DNA of 64,000 nt, taken from Alkalibacillus haloalkaliphilus (GTDB lineage: Bacteria; Bacillota; Bacilli; Bacillales; Alkalibacillaceae). The stretch's first letter is position 1. The number at the start of each line of letters is the position of its first letter. Position numbers and translations under genes: made by a program. Shown here in pieces: positions 1 through 11,174 of the stretch. The DNA lies in NCBI RefSeq assembly GCF_007991275.1, contig NZ_BJYA01000020.1, positions 18,018-82,017 on the forward strand, written 5' to 3'. Under the pieces are notes generated by a model that was given only the letters and a program-made list of their open reading frames with translations, searched no databases and was not told the origin of the DNA.

Positions 1-654
1 GATCGTACGCAAGCATATGATGTTAACGAAGCAATTGAGTTAGTGAAAAAGACTACAGTTGCTAATTTTGATGAAACAGTTGAAGCGGCTTTCCGTCTAG
101 GGGTTGACCCTAAGAAAGCTGACCAACAAATTCGTGGAGCGATGGTTTTACCACATGGTACTGGTAAAACACAACGCGTTTTAGTAATTGCTAAAGGCGA
201 TAAAGCTAAAGAAGCTGAAGCTGCAGGTGCAGATTACGTAGGCGATCAAGAATACATTGATCAAATCAACAAAGGTTGGTTCGAGTTCGACGTAGTTGTA
301 GCAACGCCTGACATGATGGCTGAAGTTGGTAAACTAGGTCGTGTATTAGGGCCTAAAGGCTTAATGCCTAACCCTAAAACAGGAACTGTAACTTTTGAAA
401 TCGAAAAAGCTGTTCAAGAAATTAAGGCTGGTAAAGTTGAGTACCGTGTTGATAAAGCAGGTAACATTCATGTGCCAATCGGTAAAGTTTCTTTCGATGA
501 CCAAAAGTTAGTTGAAAACTACGTAGCTATTACAGAAACTTTAGTAAAAGCAAAACCACAAACATCTAAAGGCACTTATATGCGTAACGCTTCTGTCTCA
601 TCTACTATGGGTCCTGGAATCCGTGTTGATGTTTCAAGTTACGCTAAAAAATAA
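1..654 (+). CDS. rplA: 50S ribosomal protein L1 (5' truncated by window)
   Basis: Large-subunit protein L1 binds 23S rRNA at the mobile L1 stalk that helps deacylated tRNA leave; in many bacteria it also represses its own operon. The reading frame is open from base 1 ([14 protein letters not shown]...), so the true start lies to the left. A GTG at 43 is internal and is not the start. About 217 residues are present against a usual 230 or so. The family signature region is intact ([22 protein letters not shown], then the basic GTVTF stretch). The gene is followed by a new promoter and leader for rplJ, as in other Bacillaceae, where rplK-rplA precede rplJ-rplL. Confidence 0.97.
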   Translation, partial: DRTQAYDVNEAIELVKKTTVANFDETVEAAFRLGVDPKKADQQIRGAMVLPHGTGKTQRVLVIAKGDKAKEAEAAGADYVGDQEYIDQINKGWFEFDVVVATPDMMAEVGKLGRVLGPKGLMPNPKTGTVTFEIEKAVQEIKAGKVEYRVDKAGNIHVPIGKVSFDDQKLVENYVAITETLVKAKPQTSKGTYMRNASVSSTMGPGIRVDVSSYAKK

Positions 655-684
655 TTGACTTTAGTATTGTTTATGTTTTATAAT
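655..684 (+). promoter_or_regulatory. Promoter of rplJ-rplL
   Basis: TTGACT at 655-660 and TATAAT at 679-684 are 18 bp apart. The -35 box begins directly after the rplA stop codon. This is a near-consensus sigma-A promoter feeding the L10 leader. Confidence 0.8.
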
Positions 685-699
685 AGTTTTGTTGTAAAA

Positions 700-842
700 C
701 TTAATGATAATTATACCGTAGACAGTAGGAGCGGATTCCGCTTAAATATTCCTGCCGAGGTGTGTTAACGTATATTTTGTACAAGTTCGGATTGTGCAAT
801 TATGTCTAACCATGCCTCCATGTCTACATGGAGGCATTTTTT
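700..842 (+). promoter_or_regulatory. L10 leader (autoregulatory ribosomal protein leader) with attenuator
   Basis: The untranslated leader between rplA and rplJ carries the blocks typical of the Firmicute L10 leader: ACCGTAGACAGTAGG at about 715-729 and CCTGCCGAGGTG at about 751-762, with a small hairpin (AGCGG/CCGCT) between them. It ends in a perfect 11-bp hairpin, 812-822 with 827-837, followed by a T-run, i.e. an intrinsic terminator upstream of the gene. In this family, L10 (with L7/L12) binds the kink-turn part and promotes termination, holding back rplJ-rplL when protein is in excess. The assignment rests on sequence pattern and position. Confidence 0.85.
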
Positions 843-895
843 GTAGGGCGAAAACACCTAATCGGTATGATGATAAATAACTAGGGGGTGGAACG

Positions 896-1405
896 ATGAG
901 CAAAGGTCAAGTACTAGAACACAAAAAGCAACAAGTTGAGATGATCGCTGAAGGTTTTCAAAACAGTAAAACATCCGTACTTGTTGATTACCGTGGCCTA
1001 AACGTTGATCAAGTAGGCGAACTTCGCCAACAACTACGTGAAGCAGGTGTAGATTTCCGTGTATACAAAAACACAATGACACGCCGTGCTGTTGAGCAAG
1101 TTGGTTTTGAAGAGTTAAACGATGCGTTAGTTGGTCCAACTGCAATCGCATTCTGTGAAGATGATGCAGTGGCGCCAGCGAAAGTGCTTGGACAATTCGC
1201 TAAAGAAAACGAAGCACTTGAAATTAAAGGTGGCGTAATCGAAGGTCAAATTGCAACTGTTGATCAGTTGAAAGAACTTTCTGAGCTACCATCACACGAA
1301 GGTCTTGTATCTATGCTACTTAGCGTATTACAAGCTCCAGTTCGTAACTTCGCATATGCTACACAAGCAATTGCGGACCAGAAGGACGAAGAAGAAGGCG
1401 CTTAA
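896..1405 (+). CDS. rplJ: 50S ribosomal protein L10
   Basis: L10 anchors the L7/L12 dimers to the ribosomal stalk and so helps recruit translation factors. The 169-residue product has the expected N-terminal domain ([17 protein letters not shown], then [11 protein letters not shown]) that contacts 23S rRNA, and a C-terminal helix that binds L7/L12, ending in an acidic DEEEGA tail. The ATG at 896 follows a GGGGGTGG ribosome-binding site. It lies downstream of the L10 leader and 54 bp before rplL; the two form one transcription unit. Confidence 0.98.
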   Translation: MSKGQVLEHKKQQVEMIAEGFQNSKTSVLVDYRGLNVDQVGELRQQLREAGVDFRVYKNTMTRRAVEQVGFEELNDALVGPTAIAFCEDDAVAPAKVLGQFAKENEALEIKGGVIEGQIATVDQLKELSELPSHEGLVSMLLSVLQAPVRNFAYATQAIADQKDEEEGA

Positions 1406-1459
1406 TATAGCAGCCTAGTCGAGATTAATAAATAAAAAAACTTAAGGAGGAACTTAATC

Positions 1460-1825
1460 ATGACTAAAGAGCAAATCATTGACGCGGTTAAAGAAATGTC
1501 AGTTTTAGAATTAAATGAATTAGTTAAAGCAATCGAAGAGGAGTTTGGTGTTTCTGCAGCAGCTCCAGTAGCAGCAGCAGGTGCAGCAGCAGGTGCTGAA
1601 GCTGAGGAAGAGCAAACAGAATTTGACGTTGTATTAGAAGACGCAGGTGCTTCTAAGATCAAGGTTGTTAAAGCAGTTCGCGAAATCACTGGCCTAGGCT
1701 TAAAAGATGCAAAAGAGCTAGTTGACAACGCTCCTGGAACAATCAAAGAAGGCGTTGCTAAAGAAGAAGCTGACCAAATGAAAGAACAGCTAGAAGAAAC
1801 TGGCGCGAAAATCGAATTAAAATAA
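1460..1825 (+). CDS. rplL: 50S ribosomal protein L7/L12
   Basis: L7/L12 forms the multi-copy dimers of the ribosomal stalk that activate GTPase factors such as EF-Tu and EF-G. The 121-residue product has an N-terminal dimerisation helix, an alanine-rich flexible hinge at about residues 33-52 ([17 protein letters not shown]), and the conserved C-terminal domain with [28 protein letters not shown] precedes the ATG by a good distance. A strong hairpin follows the gene, so part of transcription probably stops here before ybxB and rpoB. Confidence 0.98.
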   Translation: MTKEQIIDAVKEMSVLELNELVKAIEEEFGVSAAAPVAAAGAAAGAEAEEEQTEFDVVLEDAGASKIKVVKAVREITGLGLKDAKELVDNAPGTIKEGVAKEEADQMKEQLEETGAKIELK

Positions 1826-1842
1826 GTTTATGAATAAGTTAA

Positions 1843-1880
1843 ATAAGCTCGCTGATCTTTTCAGCGAGCTTATGTTTATT
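1843..1880 (+). terminator. Hairpin after rplL (terminator or attenuator)
   Basis: Bases 1843-1855 and 1861-1873 form a perfect 13-bp stem with a 5-base loop. Only a short, broken T stretch (GTTTATT) follows, so termination may be partial, which would allow some read-through into ybxB and rpoBC. Confidence 0.7.
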
Positions 1881-1951
1881 GTAAGAATATTTACAAAATC
1901 AAATGTAAATGTCTTATCTGATTAGACTTTTCTTCAAGAAGGTGAATGCTC

Positions 1952-2557
1952 ATGAGTGATCACTATTATACTAATAATCCTCAAAAAGAAAGTAATCCAT
2001 TTCATTTTCAGACTACAATTAATTCTTACAACTTGAATTTCCAAACAGATGACGGTGTGTTTTCGAAAAAGCAAATTGATTATGGTACACGTGTGTTATT
2101 AGAGCATTTTGATCCACCGGAGATTGATGGTGACCTTTTAGATGTTGGGTGTGGTTACGGTCCGATTGGAATTGTGTTAGCTAAACGTTTCGAAAATCGA
2201 AAAGTAGTCATGGTTGATATAAATGAACGAGCGGTTCATTTATCGAATCAAAACATCGCTATGAATAAAGTTAAAAACGCATTCGCCTATGTGAGTGACG
2301 GATTTTCTGGAGTTAAACAAGAAGGTTTAGCATCTATTGTGACTAATCCTCCGTTTCGAGCTGGTAAGGATGTTGTAATTAACATGATCGAAGGAAGTCG
2401 CGTAAAGCTCCAAAAAGGTGGAGACTTTTGGCTCGTTGCACAAAAGAAACAAGGAGCGCCTTCCTTGAAGAAGAAGATGGAAGAAGTTTTTGGAAATGCA
2501 GAAGTCATTAAACGTGATAAAGGATACTATGTATTGAGATCCAAAAAAATTGACTAG
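1952..2557 (+). CDS. ybxB: YbxB-type class I SAM-dependent methyltransferase (RsmC-like)
   Basis: A 201-residue methyltransferase of the small MTS/RsmC-like family, which methylates 16S rRNA guanine in better-studied members; the exact target here is inferred. It shows the SAM-binding motif LLDVGCGYGPIGI at about residues 61-73, an acidic VDINERA motif after the second strand, and NPPFRAGK, the catalytic NPPF signature of base N-methyltransferases. An in-frame ATG at 1946 touches the AAGGTGA ribosome-binding site, whereas ATG 1952 has normal spacing, so I chose 1952. It sits between rplL and rpoB exactly as ybxB does in B. subtilis. Confidence 0.9.
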   Translation: MSDHYYTNNPQKESNPFHFQTTINSYNLNFQTDDGVFSKKQIDYGTRVLLEHFDPPEIDGDLLDVGCGYGPIGIVLAKRFENRKVVMVDINERAVHLSNQNIAMNKVKNAFAYVSDGFSGVKQEGLASIVTNPPFRAGKDVVINMIEGSRVKLQKGGDFWLVAQKKQGAPSLKKKMEEVFGNAEVIKRDKGYYVLRSKKID

Positions 2558-2750
2558 CTATTTTCTGTGTGATAATATTAAAAAATGCCAATAGATACGT
2601 TTTGTTGTCAAGTTCTTTTTTTAGAAAGTTTTAAAACGTATATCTTGTTGTTTTTAAACCAATAATGTAAACATTGGGTATTTATAGATATATAGTTTAT
2701 CATCTTTTCAATAAATTGTATATCCTTTGATTTATAGTTTGATATTACAT
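2558..2750 (+). other. AT-rich spacer between ybxB and the rpoB promoter
   Basis: No gene is supported here. A 9-bp inverted repeat, 2595-2603 with 2633-2641 (ATACGTTTT/AAAACGTAT), encloses a T-rich segment, and a smaller AATGT/ACATT repeat lies near 2665-2676. Neither is followed by a T-run, so I do not call a terminator. Confidence 0.5.
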
Positions 2751-2779
2751 TTGTCAGTGAGGCAGATGTTCTATATAAG
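2751..2779 (+). promoter_or_regulatory. Promoter of rpoBC
   Basis: TTGTCA at 2751-2756 and TATAAG at 2774-2779 with 17 bp between them. It would give rpoB a leader of about 175 bases. Confidence 0.65.
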
Positions 2780-2879
2780 CTTGTGAAACGTTGTGGATCA
2801 AGCAAGTTCGGCATGCCTTTGTGTCGAACCGTTTTTAGTAGTTGAGAGAGTTAGATCTCTTTCAGTACTCCATAAGGGT

Positions 2880-2935
2880 AACTTAGGCTTTCATCATAAG
2901 TAGCTGGTGATAATCTAAGTTTTCTTTATATAAAT
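2880..2935 (+). promoter_or_regulatory. Stem-loop in the rpoB leader
   Basis: AACTTAG (2880-2886) pairs with CTAAGTT (2915-2921), and TCATCA (2891-2896) with TGGTGA (2905-2910) inside it. TTTTCTTT follows, so the structure resembles a weak intrinsic terminator about 40 bases before the start codon. A role as attenuator of rpoBC is inference. Confidence 0.4.
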
Positions 2936-2961
2936 ATTTGGTTGTTTGAGGGGTGAAGCAG

Positions 2962-5900
2962 TTGACAGGTCAACTAGTTCAATATGGTCGACACCGCCAG
3001 CGTAGAAGTTACGCTCGAATTAGCGAAGTGCAGGAATTACCGAATTTAATCGAAATTCAAACTGCATCTTATCAATGGTTCTTAGATGAAGGTTTAAGAG
3101 AGATGTTTGCTGACATTTCTCCAGTAGAAGATTTCACAGGGAATCTTTCTTTAGAATTCGTAGACTATTCATTAGGAGAACCTAAATATCCTGTGGATGA
3201 AGCGAAGGAACGTGACGTGACGCATAATGCACCTCTACGTGTTAAAGTTCGTCTTCTAAACAAGGAAACAGGAGAAGTGAAAGAGCAAGAAGTCTTCATG
3301 GGTGACTTCCCGTTGATGACAGATACAGGTACTTTCATTATTAATGGTGCCGAACGTGTAATCGTATCACAACTTGTTCGTTCTCCAAGTGTTTATTTTA
3401 ATGAAAAGATCGATAAGAACGGAAAGCATGGTTTCACATCAACTGTAATTCCAAGTCGTGGTGCTTGGTTAGAGTTCGAAACGGATGCTAAAGACGTCGT
3501 ACATGTAAGAATTGACCGTACTCGTAAATTACCGATTACGGTGTTGTTGCGTGCATTAGGTTTTAGTTCAGATGATGAAATTATAGACCTATTAGGCGAC
3601 AATGAGTATATACGTAATTCCTTGGAGAAAGACAACACTGAGGATAGCGAAAAAGCGTTAATCGAAATTTATGAGCGCTTGCGCCCTGGTGAGCCACCTA
3701 CGGCCGAGAACGCCAAAAGCTTATTATATTCACGCTTCTTTGATCCGAAGCGTTATGACCTTGCTCGTGTAGGTCGTTATAAAATGAATAAAAAGCTTCA
3801 TATTAAAGATCGTCTGTTTAACCAAACGTTAGCAGAAACGATTGCAGATGAAGAAACAGGAGAGGTAATCGCTCGTAAAGGCGATAAACTAAACCGTCGC
3901 TTGTTAGATAAGTTAATACCTTACTTAGAGCAAGAACAAGATGCTGTGGGCGAAAAGATTATTGAGCCTCAAGACGGCGTTTTAGATGACCCTGTAAAAA
4001 TCCAATCAGTTAAAATTGTAGACCCTACTGACCCTGATGGTGAAAAGACGTTAAATGTTATTGGTAACGGTAATGTTGATGAAGAAGTTAAGCATATTAC
4101 TTATGCTGACATTATCGCATCAATTAGTTACTTCTTTAACATTTTACACACTGTCGGAAATACAGATGACATTGACCACTTAGGTAATCGTCGTCTACGT
4201 TCAGTTGGTGAACTATTACAAAACCAATTCCGTATCGGTTTATCCCGTATGGAGCGTGTGATTCGTGAACGCATGTCAATTCAAGACACTGAGTCAATCA
4301 CACCGCAACAATTAATTAATATTAGACCGGTTATTGCATCAATTAAAGAGTTCTTTGGTAGCTCGCAATTATCGCAGTTTATGTATCAAACAAACCCGTT
4401 AGCAGAGTTGACGCACAAGCGTCGTCTATCTGCATTAGGACCTGGTGGTTTAACGCGTGAACGTGCTGGTATGGAAGTGCGTGACGTACACTATTCCCAC
4501 TATGGTCGTATGTGTCCGATCGAAACACCAGAAGGACCAAACATCGGTTTAATTAACTCACTTTCATCTTATGCGAAAGTAAATCCGTTTGGTTTCATTG
4601 AGACGCCATATCGTAAAGTGGATCATGAAACAGGTCAAGTAACTGAACAGACAGATTACTTAACAGCAGATGAAGAGGATAACTATATCGTTGCTCAGGC
4701 TAACGCACAGTTAAACGAAGATGGTACGTTTGCTGAAGAAGAAGTTATTGCTCGTTTCCGTGGTGAAAACACCGTCGTTTCCCGTGATCAAATTGATTAC
4801 ATGGACGTATCACCGAAGCAAGTTGTATCAGCTGCGACAGCATGTATCCCATTCTTAGAGAACGATGACTCTAACCGTGCACTTATGGGTGCGAACATGC
4901 AGCGTCAGGCGGTGCCTTTAATTGAGCCAGAAGCACCAACTGTCGGTACTGGCATGGAATATGTATCAGGTAAGGACTCTGGTGCAGCAATCGTATGTCA
5001 ACATGAAGGTATTGTTGAAAAAGTAGAAGCAAAAGAAGTTCATGTTAGAAGAATTGAAGTAGTAGACGGTAAAGAAGTAGAAGGTGACTTAGATCGCTAT
5101 CGCTTCCAGAAATTCATCCGTTCAAACCAAGGTTCTTGTTATAACCAAAAGCCGATCATATCTAAAGGCGACCGCCTGAAGAAAGGTGAGGTTATTGCTG
5201 ACGGACCATCAATGGATAATGGTGAACTAGCATTAGGTCGAAATGCATTAGTCGCTTTCATGACATGGGATGGTTACAACTACGAGGACGCTGTCATCAT
5301 GAGTGACCGCCTTGTAAAAGATGACGTATTCACTTCTATTCATATTGAAGAATTTGAATCAGAAGCTAGAGATACAAAGTTAGGACCAGAAGAAATTACG
5401 CGTGACATTCCAAACGTTGGTGAGGACGCGCTAAAAAACCTAGATGAAAACGGAATTATTCGTGTAGGTGCAGAAGTAACTGACGGTGACATTTTAGTTG
5501 GTAAAGTTACGCCTAAGGGTATGACGGAGCTTTCTGCAGAAGAACGCCTATTACATGCAATCTTCGGTGAAAAAGCTCGTGAAGTAAGAGATACTTCATT
5601 GCGTGTACCACATGGTGGTGGCGGTATCGTTCACGATGTGAAAGTGTTCAACCGTGTAGATGGCGACGAGTTATCTCCAGGTGTTAACAAACTAGTCCGT
5701 GTTTATATCGTGCAAAAGCGTCGTATTTCTGAAGGTGACAAGATGGCAGGTCGTCACGGTAACAAAGGTGTTATTTCACGTATTTTACCTGAAGAAGATA
5801 TGCCATTCTTACCAGATGGAACACCTGTAGACGTTATGCTTAACCCGTTAGGTGTACCGTCTCGTATGAACATTGGTCAGGTACTAGAATTACACTTAGG

Positions 5901-6516
5901 TATGGCTGCACGTGAATTAGGTATTAAAGTAGCTACACCTGTATTTGACGGTGCAAATGAAGAAGATGTTTGGGAAACAATTGAAGAGGCTGGCTTACCG
6001 CGAGACGGAAAAACAGTACTTTACGATGGACGTACAGGTGACGCATTCGATAACCGTGTATCAGTTGGTGTTATGTACATGATCAAACTTGAGCACATGG
6101 TAGACGATAAGTTACACGCTCGTTCAACTGGACCATATTCACTTGTTACACAACAACCGTTGGGTGGTAAAGCTCAATTCGGTGGTCAGCGTTTCGGTGA
6201 AATGGAAGTATGGGCTCTTGAAGCATATGGTGCCGCTTATACGTTACAAGAGCTATTAACAGTTAAATCTGACGACGTAGTTGGTCGTGTGAAGACTTAT
6301 GAAGCCATTGTTAAAGGTGAGAATTTACCTGAACCTGGTGTTCCAGAGTCGTTCCGCGTACTGATTAAAGAGCTCCAAAGTCTCGGCATGGACGTTAAGA
6401 TGTTAACTGATGATGAAACAGAGATCGACATGCGTGATTTAGAAGAAGATGAGCAATCTTCCGATCAATTAAACGTTAGTATTGAAAAAAATGAACCTGA
6501 AGAATCAACTGAGTAA
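2962..6516 (+). CDS. rpoB: DNA-directed RNA polymerase subunit beta
   Basis: Catalytic beta subunit of RNA polymerase, 1184 residues. I chose TTG at 2962 ([15 protein letters not shown]), matching B. subtilis RpoB; it lies 8 bases after GAGGGG, while the upstream in-frame GTG at 2953 overlaps that ribosome-binding site. Conserved blocks include the rifampicin pocket (GSSQLSQFM...[20 protein letters not shown]), [38 protein letters not shown] and the C-terminal [20 protein letters not shown] block. The tail is acidic. One striking difference is residue 475: Tyr (TAT at 4384-4386) where Bacillus and E. coli have Asp (E. coli 516), a known rifampicin-resistance position. rpoC follows 48 bp later. 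Confidence 0.99.
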   Translation: MTGQLVQYGRHRQRRSYARISEVQELPNLIEIQTASYQWFLDEGLREMFADISPVEDFTGNLSLEFVDYSLGEPKYPVDEAKERDVTHNAPLRVKVRLLNKETGEVKEQEVFMGDFPLMTDTGTFIINGAERVIVSQLVRSPSVYFNEKIDKNGKHGFTSTVIPSRGAWLEFETDAKDVVHVRIDRTRKLPITVLLRALGFSSDDEIIDLLGDNEYIRNSLEKDNTEDSEKALIEIYERLRPGEPPTAENAKSLLYSRFFDPKRYDLARVGRYKMNKKLHIKDRLFNQTLAETIADEETGEVIARKGDKLNRRLLDKLIPYLEQEQDAVGEKIIEPQDGVLDDPVKIQSVKIVDPTDPDGEKTLNVIGNGNVDEEVKHITYADIIASISYFFNILHTVGNTDDIDHLGNRRLRSVGELLQNQFRIGLSRMERVIRERMSIQDTESITPQQLINIRPVIASIKEFFGSSQLSQFMYQTNPLAELTHKRRLSALGPGGLTRERAGMEVRDVHYSHYGRMCPIETPEGPNIGLINSLSSYAKVNPFGFIETPYRKVDHETGQVTEQTDYLTADEEDNYIVAQANAQLNEDGTFAEEEVIARFRGENTVVSRDQIDYMDVSPKQVVSAATACIPFLENDDSNRALMGANMQRQAVPLIEPEAPTVGTGMEYVSGKDSGAAIVCQHEGIVEKVEAKEVHVRRIEVVDGKEVEGDLDRYRFQKFIRSNQGSCYNQKPIISKGDRLKKGEVIADGPSMDNGELALGRNALVAFMTWDGYNYEDAVIMSDRLVKDDVFTSIHIEEFESEARDTKLGPEEITRDIPNVGEDALKNLDENGIIRVGAEVTDGDILVGKVTPKGMTELSAEERLLHAIFGEKAREVRDTSLRVPHGGGGIVHDVKVFNRVDGDELSPGVNKLVRVYIVQKRRISEGDKMAGRHGNKGVISRILPEEDMPFLPDGTPVDVMLNPLGVPSRMNIGQVLELHLGMAARELGIKVATPVFDGANEEDVWETIEEAGLPRDGKTVLYDGRTGDAFDNRVSVGVMYMIKLEHMVDDKLHARSTGPYSLVTQQPLGGKAQFGGQRFGEMEVWALEAYGAAYTLQELLTVKSDDVVGRVKTYEAIVKGENLPEPGVPESFRVLIKELQSLGMDVKMLTDDETEIDMRDLEEDEQSSDQLNVSIEKNEPEESTE

Positions 6517-6564
6517 TTAACACTTTTACAATTATTGTTGGAAAAAATAAGGGAGGTAGGCTCC

Positions 6565-9500
6565 TTGATCGATGTAAATAGATTTGAGTATATGAAAATT
6601 GGATTGGCTGCATCGGAGAAAATACGTGCGTGGTCTTATGGTGAGGTTAAAAAGCCTGAAACTATTAACTATCGTACGTTGAAACCCGAAAAAGATGGGC
6701 TTTTCTGTGAACGAATTTTTGGACCAACAAAAGACTGGGAGTGCCATTGTGGTAAATACAAACGAGTTCGTTACAAAGGCATTGTTTGTGATCGCTGTGG
6801 TGTAGAAGTAACAAAAGCAAAAGTTCGTCGTGAGCGTATGGGGCACATTGAGTTAGCTGCCCCAATTTCTCACATTTGGTATTTTAAAGGTATTCCAAGT
6901 CGTATGGGGCTTGTACTTGATTTATCTCCTCGTGCGCTAGAAGAGATTATTTACTTTGCGGCATACGTCGTAACTGAACCTGGCGATACGCCGCTAGAGA
7001 AAAAGCAATTGTTATCTGAGAAAGAATACCGTGCTTATTACGATAAATACGGTAAATCATTCCAAGCTCAAATGGGCGCTGAAGCAATCCGCAAACTTCT
7101 ACAAGATGTCGACTTAGAGGGTGAAGTTGCAGAACTTAAAGAAGAGCTAAAAACAGCTCAAGGTCAACGTCGTACTAGAGCAATTAAACGTTTAGAAGTA
7201 TTAGAATCGTTCCGTAACTCAGGAAACGATCCGTCATGGATGATTTTAGATGTACTTCCGATCATCCCACCAGAACTAAGGCCAATGGTTCAATTAGATG
7301 GTGGTCGTTTCGCGACATCTGATCTAAACGATTTATACCGTCGTGTTATTAATCGTAATAACCGTCTAAAACGTTTACTTGATTTAGGTGCGCCAACAAT
7401 TATCGTTCAAAACGAAAAGCGTATGCTTCAAGAATCAGTTGACGCATTAATTGATAATGGACGTCGTGGACGCCCAGTTACTGGACCAGGCAACCGTCCG
7501 TTGAAGTCGTTATCTCACATGTTGAAAGGTAAGCAAGGACGCTTCCGTCAAAACTTACTAGGTAAACGTGTTGACTATTCAGGTCGTTCGGTAATTGTTG
7601 TAGGACCAAACTTGAAGATGTATCAGTGTGGTTTACCGAAAGAAATGGCAATTGAACTGTTCAAGCCGTTTGTTATGCGTGAACTTGTTGAACGTGGTTT
7701 AGCTCACAACATTAAGTCGGCTAAACGTAACATTGAACGTTTAAGACCAGAGATTTGGGATGTATTAGAGGATGTTATTAAAGAACACCCAGTGTTACTG
7801 AACCGTGCACCAACATTACACCGTCTAGGTATTCAATCATTTGAGCCTGTATTAGTAGAAGGTCGTGCGATTCGCCTTCACCCACTAGTGTGTACAGCGT
7901 ACAACGCAGACTTTGACGGTGACCAAATGGCAGTACACGTACCGTTATCACCTGAAGCTCAAGCAGAAGCTAGAGTGTTAATGTTAGCAGCTCAAAACAT
8001 CTTAAACCCTAAAGATGGTAAGCCAGTTGTTACACCTTCACAGGACATGGTATTAGGTAACTATTACTTAACACTTGAGCGTAACGCAGCTCTTGGTGAA
8101 GGTAGAGTTTTCACTAATACAGCTGAAGCGTTAACAGCTTATGAAAATGGCTATGTACACTTACACAGTAGAATTGGCTTACAAGCGAGTTCTTTACAAA
8201 ATCCGAGGTTCACAGAAGAACAAAATAAGAAGATTTTACTTACAACTGTCGGTAAGATCATCTTTAATGAAATTCTACCAAGCTCGTTCCCTTACATTAA
8301 TGAGCCAACATCATCTAACTTAGAGGTTGAAACACCTGATCAGTATTTTGTTGAGCCTACAGAAGATGTAAAGGAAGCTCTTAAATCTCGTGAGTTAGTG
8401 CAACCATTTAAGAAAGGTATTTTAGGTGACATCATTTCTGAAGTCTTTAAGTATTATAAGCTTTCAGAGACATCTAAGATGCTTGACCGTATGAAAGATT
8501 TAGGTTTCAAGTACTCAACTAAAGCAGGTATTACAATTGGTGTTTCTGACATCGTTGTATTAGGCGATAAAGAAGTTGTGCTTGAAGAAGCCCAAACGAA
8601 GGTTGATAAAGTCTTAAAACAATATCGCAGAGGTTTAATAACAGAAGGTGAACGTTATGACCGTGTTATTGCTATTTGGACTGATGCGAAAGATGTCATT
8701 CAAAATAAGTTAATGCATTCACTAGATACCTTGAATCCAATCTTTATGATGAGTGATTCAGGTGCACGTGGTAACGCATCAAACTTCACTCAGCTTGCAG
8801 GTATGCGTGGTTTAATGGCTAACCCGTCTGGTAAGATCATTGAACTACCAATCAAATCAAGCTTCCGTGAAGGTTTAACAGTACTTGAGTACTTCATCTC
8901 AACTCACGGTGCGCGTAAAGGTCTAGCCGATACAGCGCTTAAGACAGCTGACTCAGGTTACTTAACGCGTCGTCTAGTAGACGTAGCACAAGACGTGATT
9001 ATCCGTGAAGAAGATTGTGGAACTGACCGTGGTATGGAAGTTGCAACGTTACGTGAAGGCAATGAGATTATTGTTCCATTATTTGACCGTTTAGTTGGTC
9101 GTACAGCATTTAGGTCAGTAAATCACCCTGAAACTAATGAAACATTAATTCAGCGTAACGAGTTAATTACTGAAGATATCGCTAAAGCAATTGTAGAGTC
9201 TGGTGTAGAAGAAGTAGTGATCCGCTCTGTATTCACATGTAATACACATCACGGTGCTTGTAAGAAGTGTTACGGACGTAACATGGCAACAGGTGAACAA
9301 GTAGATGTTGGTGAAGCAGTAGGAATTATCGCAGCACAGTCAATCGGTGAGCCAGGTACACAGCTAACGATGCGTACATTCCACACTGGTGGTGTTGCAG
9401 GTGATGACATTACACAAGGTCTACCGCGTATCCAAGAAGTATTTGAGGCGCGTAACCCTAAAGGTCAAGCGTCAATCAGTGAGATTCACGGTACTGTTAA

Positions 9501-10188
9501 AGAAATTAATGAATTTAAAGATAAGAAAGAAATTGTTATTCAAGGTAATGTTGAGTCGAGAACTTATACAGCGTTATATAATGCGCGTATGAAAGTTCAA
9601 GAAGGAGACGTTGTTGCTCCAGGGCAACCATTAGTCGAAGGTTCAATTGATCCGAAAGAATTAATTAACGTTCAAGGCTTGCAAGGTGTTCAAGAGTACT
9701 TGCTAAGAGAAGTACAAAAAGTATATCGTATGCAAGGTGTTGAAATCAGTGATAAGCACGTAGAAGTTATGGTTCGACAAATGCTTCGTAAAGTGCGCGT
9801 CATTGAAGCTGGTGATACAAACTTACTACCTGGTTCACTTATGGACTTCCAACAGTTCAAGGATGCAAACCACGATGTATTAGTACAAGGTGGTCAACCG
9901 GCAGTAGGTAAGCCAATTATCTTAGGTATCACTAAAGCGTCTCTTGAAACTGACTCATTCTTATCAGCTGCATCATTCCAGGAGACAACTAGAGTCTTAA
10001 CTGATGCTGCAATTAAAGGTAAGTACGATGAATTAATGGGTCTAAAAGAGAATGTTATTATCGGTAAGCTTGTTCCAGCTGGTACTGGTTTAAATCGTTA
10101 CCGCAATTTACAACCAGAAAAAGAAGAACAAGAAATAGAAGAAGTTGAAGCAGAAGAAGGAACAGAAGAGGTTGCGACTGAGTTGTAA
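6565..10188 (+). CDS. rpoC: DNA-directed RNA polymerase subunit beta'
   Basis: Largest core RNA polymerase subunit, 1207 residues. The start is taken as TTG 6565 ([10 protein letters not shown]), seven bases after GGGAGGT and matching the Bacillus N-terminus; an upstream in-frame TTG at 6535 has no ribosome-binding site. The N-terminal zinc ribbon is ECHCGKYKR...CDRCG, the catalytic magnesium loop is [10 protein letters not shown], the second zinc site is formed by DCGTDRG with [13 protein letters not shown], and the bridge-helix/trigger-loop region reads [21 protein letters not shown]...[19 protein letters not shown]. The C-terminal tail is glutamate-rich. An intrinsic terminator follows immediately. 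Confidence 0.99.
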   Translation: MIDVNRFEYMKIGLAASEKIRAWSYGEVKKPETINYRTLKPEKDGLFCERIFGPTKDWECHCGKYKRVRYKGIVCDRCGVEVTKAKVRRERMGHIELAAPISHIWYFKGIPSRMGLVLDLSPRALEEIIYFAAYVVTEPGDTPLEKKQLLSEKEYRAYYDKYGKSFQAQMGAEAIRKLLQDVDLEGEVAELKEELKTAQGQRRTRAIKRLEVLESFRNSGNDPSWMILDVLPIIPPELRPMVQLDGGRFATSDLNDLYRRVINRNNRLKRLLDLGAPTIIVQNEKRMLQESVDALIDNGRRGRPVTGPGNRPLKSLSHMLKGKQGRFRQNLLGKRVDYSGRSVIVVGPNLKMYQCGLPKEMAIELFKPFVMRELVERGLAHNIKSAKRNIERLRPEIWDVLEDVIKEHPVLLNRAPTLHRLGIQSFEPVLVEGRAIRLHPLVCTAYNADFDGDQMAVHVPLSPEAQAEARVLMLAAQNILNPKDGKPVVTPSQDMVLGNYYLTLERNAALGEGRVFTNTAEALTAYENGYVHLHSRIGLQASSLQNPRFTEEQNKKILLTTVGKIIFNEILPSSFPYINEPTSSNLEVETPDQYFVEPTEDVKEALKSRELVQPFKKGILGDIISEVFKYYKLSETSKMLDRMKDLGFKYSTKAGITIGVSDIVVLGDKEVVLEEAQTKVDKVLKQYRRGLITEGERYDRVIAIWTDAKDVIQNKLMHSLDTLNPIFMMSDSGARGNASNFTQLAGMRGLMANPSGKIIELPIKSSFREGLTVLEYFISTHGARKGLADTALKTADSGYLTRRLVDVAQDVIIREEDCGTDRGMEVATLREGNEIIVPLFDRLVGRTAFRSVNHPETNETLIQRNELITEDIAKAIVESGVEEVVIRSVFTCNTHHGACKKCYGRNMATGEQVDVGEAVGIIAAQSIGEPGTQLTMRTFHTGGVAGDDITQGLPRIQEVFEARNPKGQASISEIHGTVKEINEFKDKKEIVIQGNVESRTYTALYNARMKVQEGDVVAPGQPLVEGSIDPKELINVQGLQGVQEYLLREVQKVYRMQGVEISDKHVEVMVRQMLRKVRVIEAGDTNLLPGSLMDFQQFKDANHDVLVQGGQPAVGKPIILGITKASLETDSFLSAASFQETTRVLTDAAIKGKYDELMGLKENVIIGKLVPAGTGLNRYRNLQPEKEEQEIEEVEAEEGTEEVATEL

Positions 10189-10192
10189 TACC

Positions 10193-10229
10193 TTGAGCAC
10201 TGTCTTTAGGCAGTGCTCAACCTCTTTTT
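10193..10229 (+). terminator. Terminator of rpoBC
   Basis: TTGAGCACTG (10193-10202) pairs with CAGTGCTCAA (10211-10220), and CCTCTTTTT follows. Confidence 0.85.
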
Positions 10230-10300
10230 AATTTATTTATTAAACAGGTTGATCGCACCAATGATTGTACAAAATATCACAGTTTTTATTACAATATTCG

Positions 10301-10327
10301 TTGACATAAATTATTCTCAGTGATAAT
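10301..10327 (+). promoter_or_regulatory. Promoter of rplGB-rpsL-rpsG-fusA
   Basis: TTGACA at 10301-10306 is a perfect -35 box. GATAAT at 10322-10327 (15 bp spacing) or the overlapping TAATAT (17 bp spacing) serves as the -10. Confidence 0.65.
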
Positions 10328-10374
10328 ATATCAAAGGTGCTTCATTTAACCTTGTTACTTTGGAGGATGAAGAA

Positions 10375-10626
10375 ATGTCTTATGAAAAAGTAGCACAGGC
10401 ACAAAAGCGATTGAGAATTGGAGCAAAGCAAGTGCTTAAATCCATTAAAAATGGAGAAGTACTAGAAGTCGTTATTGCAGCTAATGCAGAACGGCATGTA
10501 ACAGATAAAATAGTTAATTTAGCTGAACAACACAATGTCCCTGTCACTGAAGTCGACTCGATGATCGAGTTAGGTCAAGTAAGCGGAATAGATGTTGGCG
10601 CAGCAACAGTGGCAATTACAAAGTAG
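10375..10626 (+). CDS. rplGB: L7Ae-family ribosomal/kink-turn RNA-binding protein (YbxF type)
   Basis: An 83-residue member of the L7Ae/L30e family, the B. subtilis YbxF type that binds kink-turn RNA. The fold is visible as KNGEVLEVVIAANAERHVTDKIVNLAEQHNVPVTEVDSM followed by the typical LGQVSGIDVGAATVAI. An in-frame ATG at 10360 lies upstream, but the TTTGGAGG ribosome-binding site serves ATG 10375 (MSYEKV), which matches the family start. It sits between rpoC and rpsL as in other Bacilli. Its role on the ribosome is not settled in the family. Confidence 0.92.
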   Translation: MSYEKVAQAQKRLRIGAKQVLKSIKNGEVLEVVIAANAERHVTDKIVNLAEQHNVPVTEVDSMIELGQVSGIDVGAATVAITK

Positions 10627-10719
10627 CCTTATGTGCACCATGCATATAAAGTTTCTTTTTTGCCTATTCATGAACCACCTGGATGTGTGGTATTACAAAA
10701 TTGAAGGGAGGATAATGAA

Positions 10720-11139
10720 ATGCCTACTATTAACCAATTAGTTCGTAAAGGACGTAAAACTAAAAGAGCAGGTTCAGATGCTCCAGCATTAAATAAAGGT
10801 TATGACTCTCAAAGAAAGCGTCAAACTGATAACCCTGCGCCTCAAAAGCGTGGTGTATGTACTCGTGTTGCAACAATGACACCGAAGAAGCCAAACTCAG
10901 CACTTCGTAAATATGCACGTGTACGTCTATCTAACCAAATTGAGGTTACAGCATATATCCCTGGTATTGGTCACAACCTACAAGAGCACAGTGTTGTACT
11001 AATCCGCGGTGGACGTGTTAAGGACTTACCAGGTGTGCGTTATCACATCGTTCGTGGTGCATTAGACACTGCAGGCGTTGAAGGACGTAAGCAAGGTCGT
11101 TCTAAGTACGGAACTAAGCGAACAAAGTCAAAGAAATAA
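10720..11139 (+). CDS. rpsL: 30S ribosomal protein S12
   Basis: S12 sits at the decoding centre and influences accuracy. The 139-residue product has the conserved [19 protein letters not shown] and [20 protein letters not shown] blocks. Lys is retained at both classic streptomycin positions (TPKKPNS and GRVKDLPG), so the sequence looks streptomycin-sensitive at this gene. GAAGGGAGG precedes the ATG. A small ACCAC/GTGGT hairpin lies in the 93-bp gap upstream and might be regulatory. Confidence 0.99.
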   Translation: MPTINQLVRKGRKTKRAGSDAPALNKGYDSQRKRQTDNPAPQKRGVCTRVATMTPKKPNSALRKYARVRLSNQIEVTAYIPGIGHNLQEHSVVLIRGGRVKDLPGVRYHIVRGALDTAGVEGRKQGRSKYGTKRTKSKK

Positions 11140-11174
11140 TTTTAATCAAACAACAAGTGAAGGGAGGATAACCC

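Noticed and set aside
858..1151. Open frame on the minus strand across the rplJ leader and 5' half
   Set aside because: It mirrors rplJ, has no ribosome-binding site and no recognisable protein pattern.
10720..11139. Streptomycin-resistance change in rpsL
   Set aside because: Both key lysines (TPKKPNS and GRVKDLPG) are wild type.
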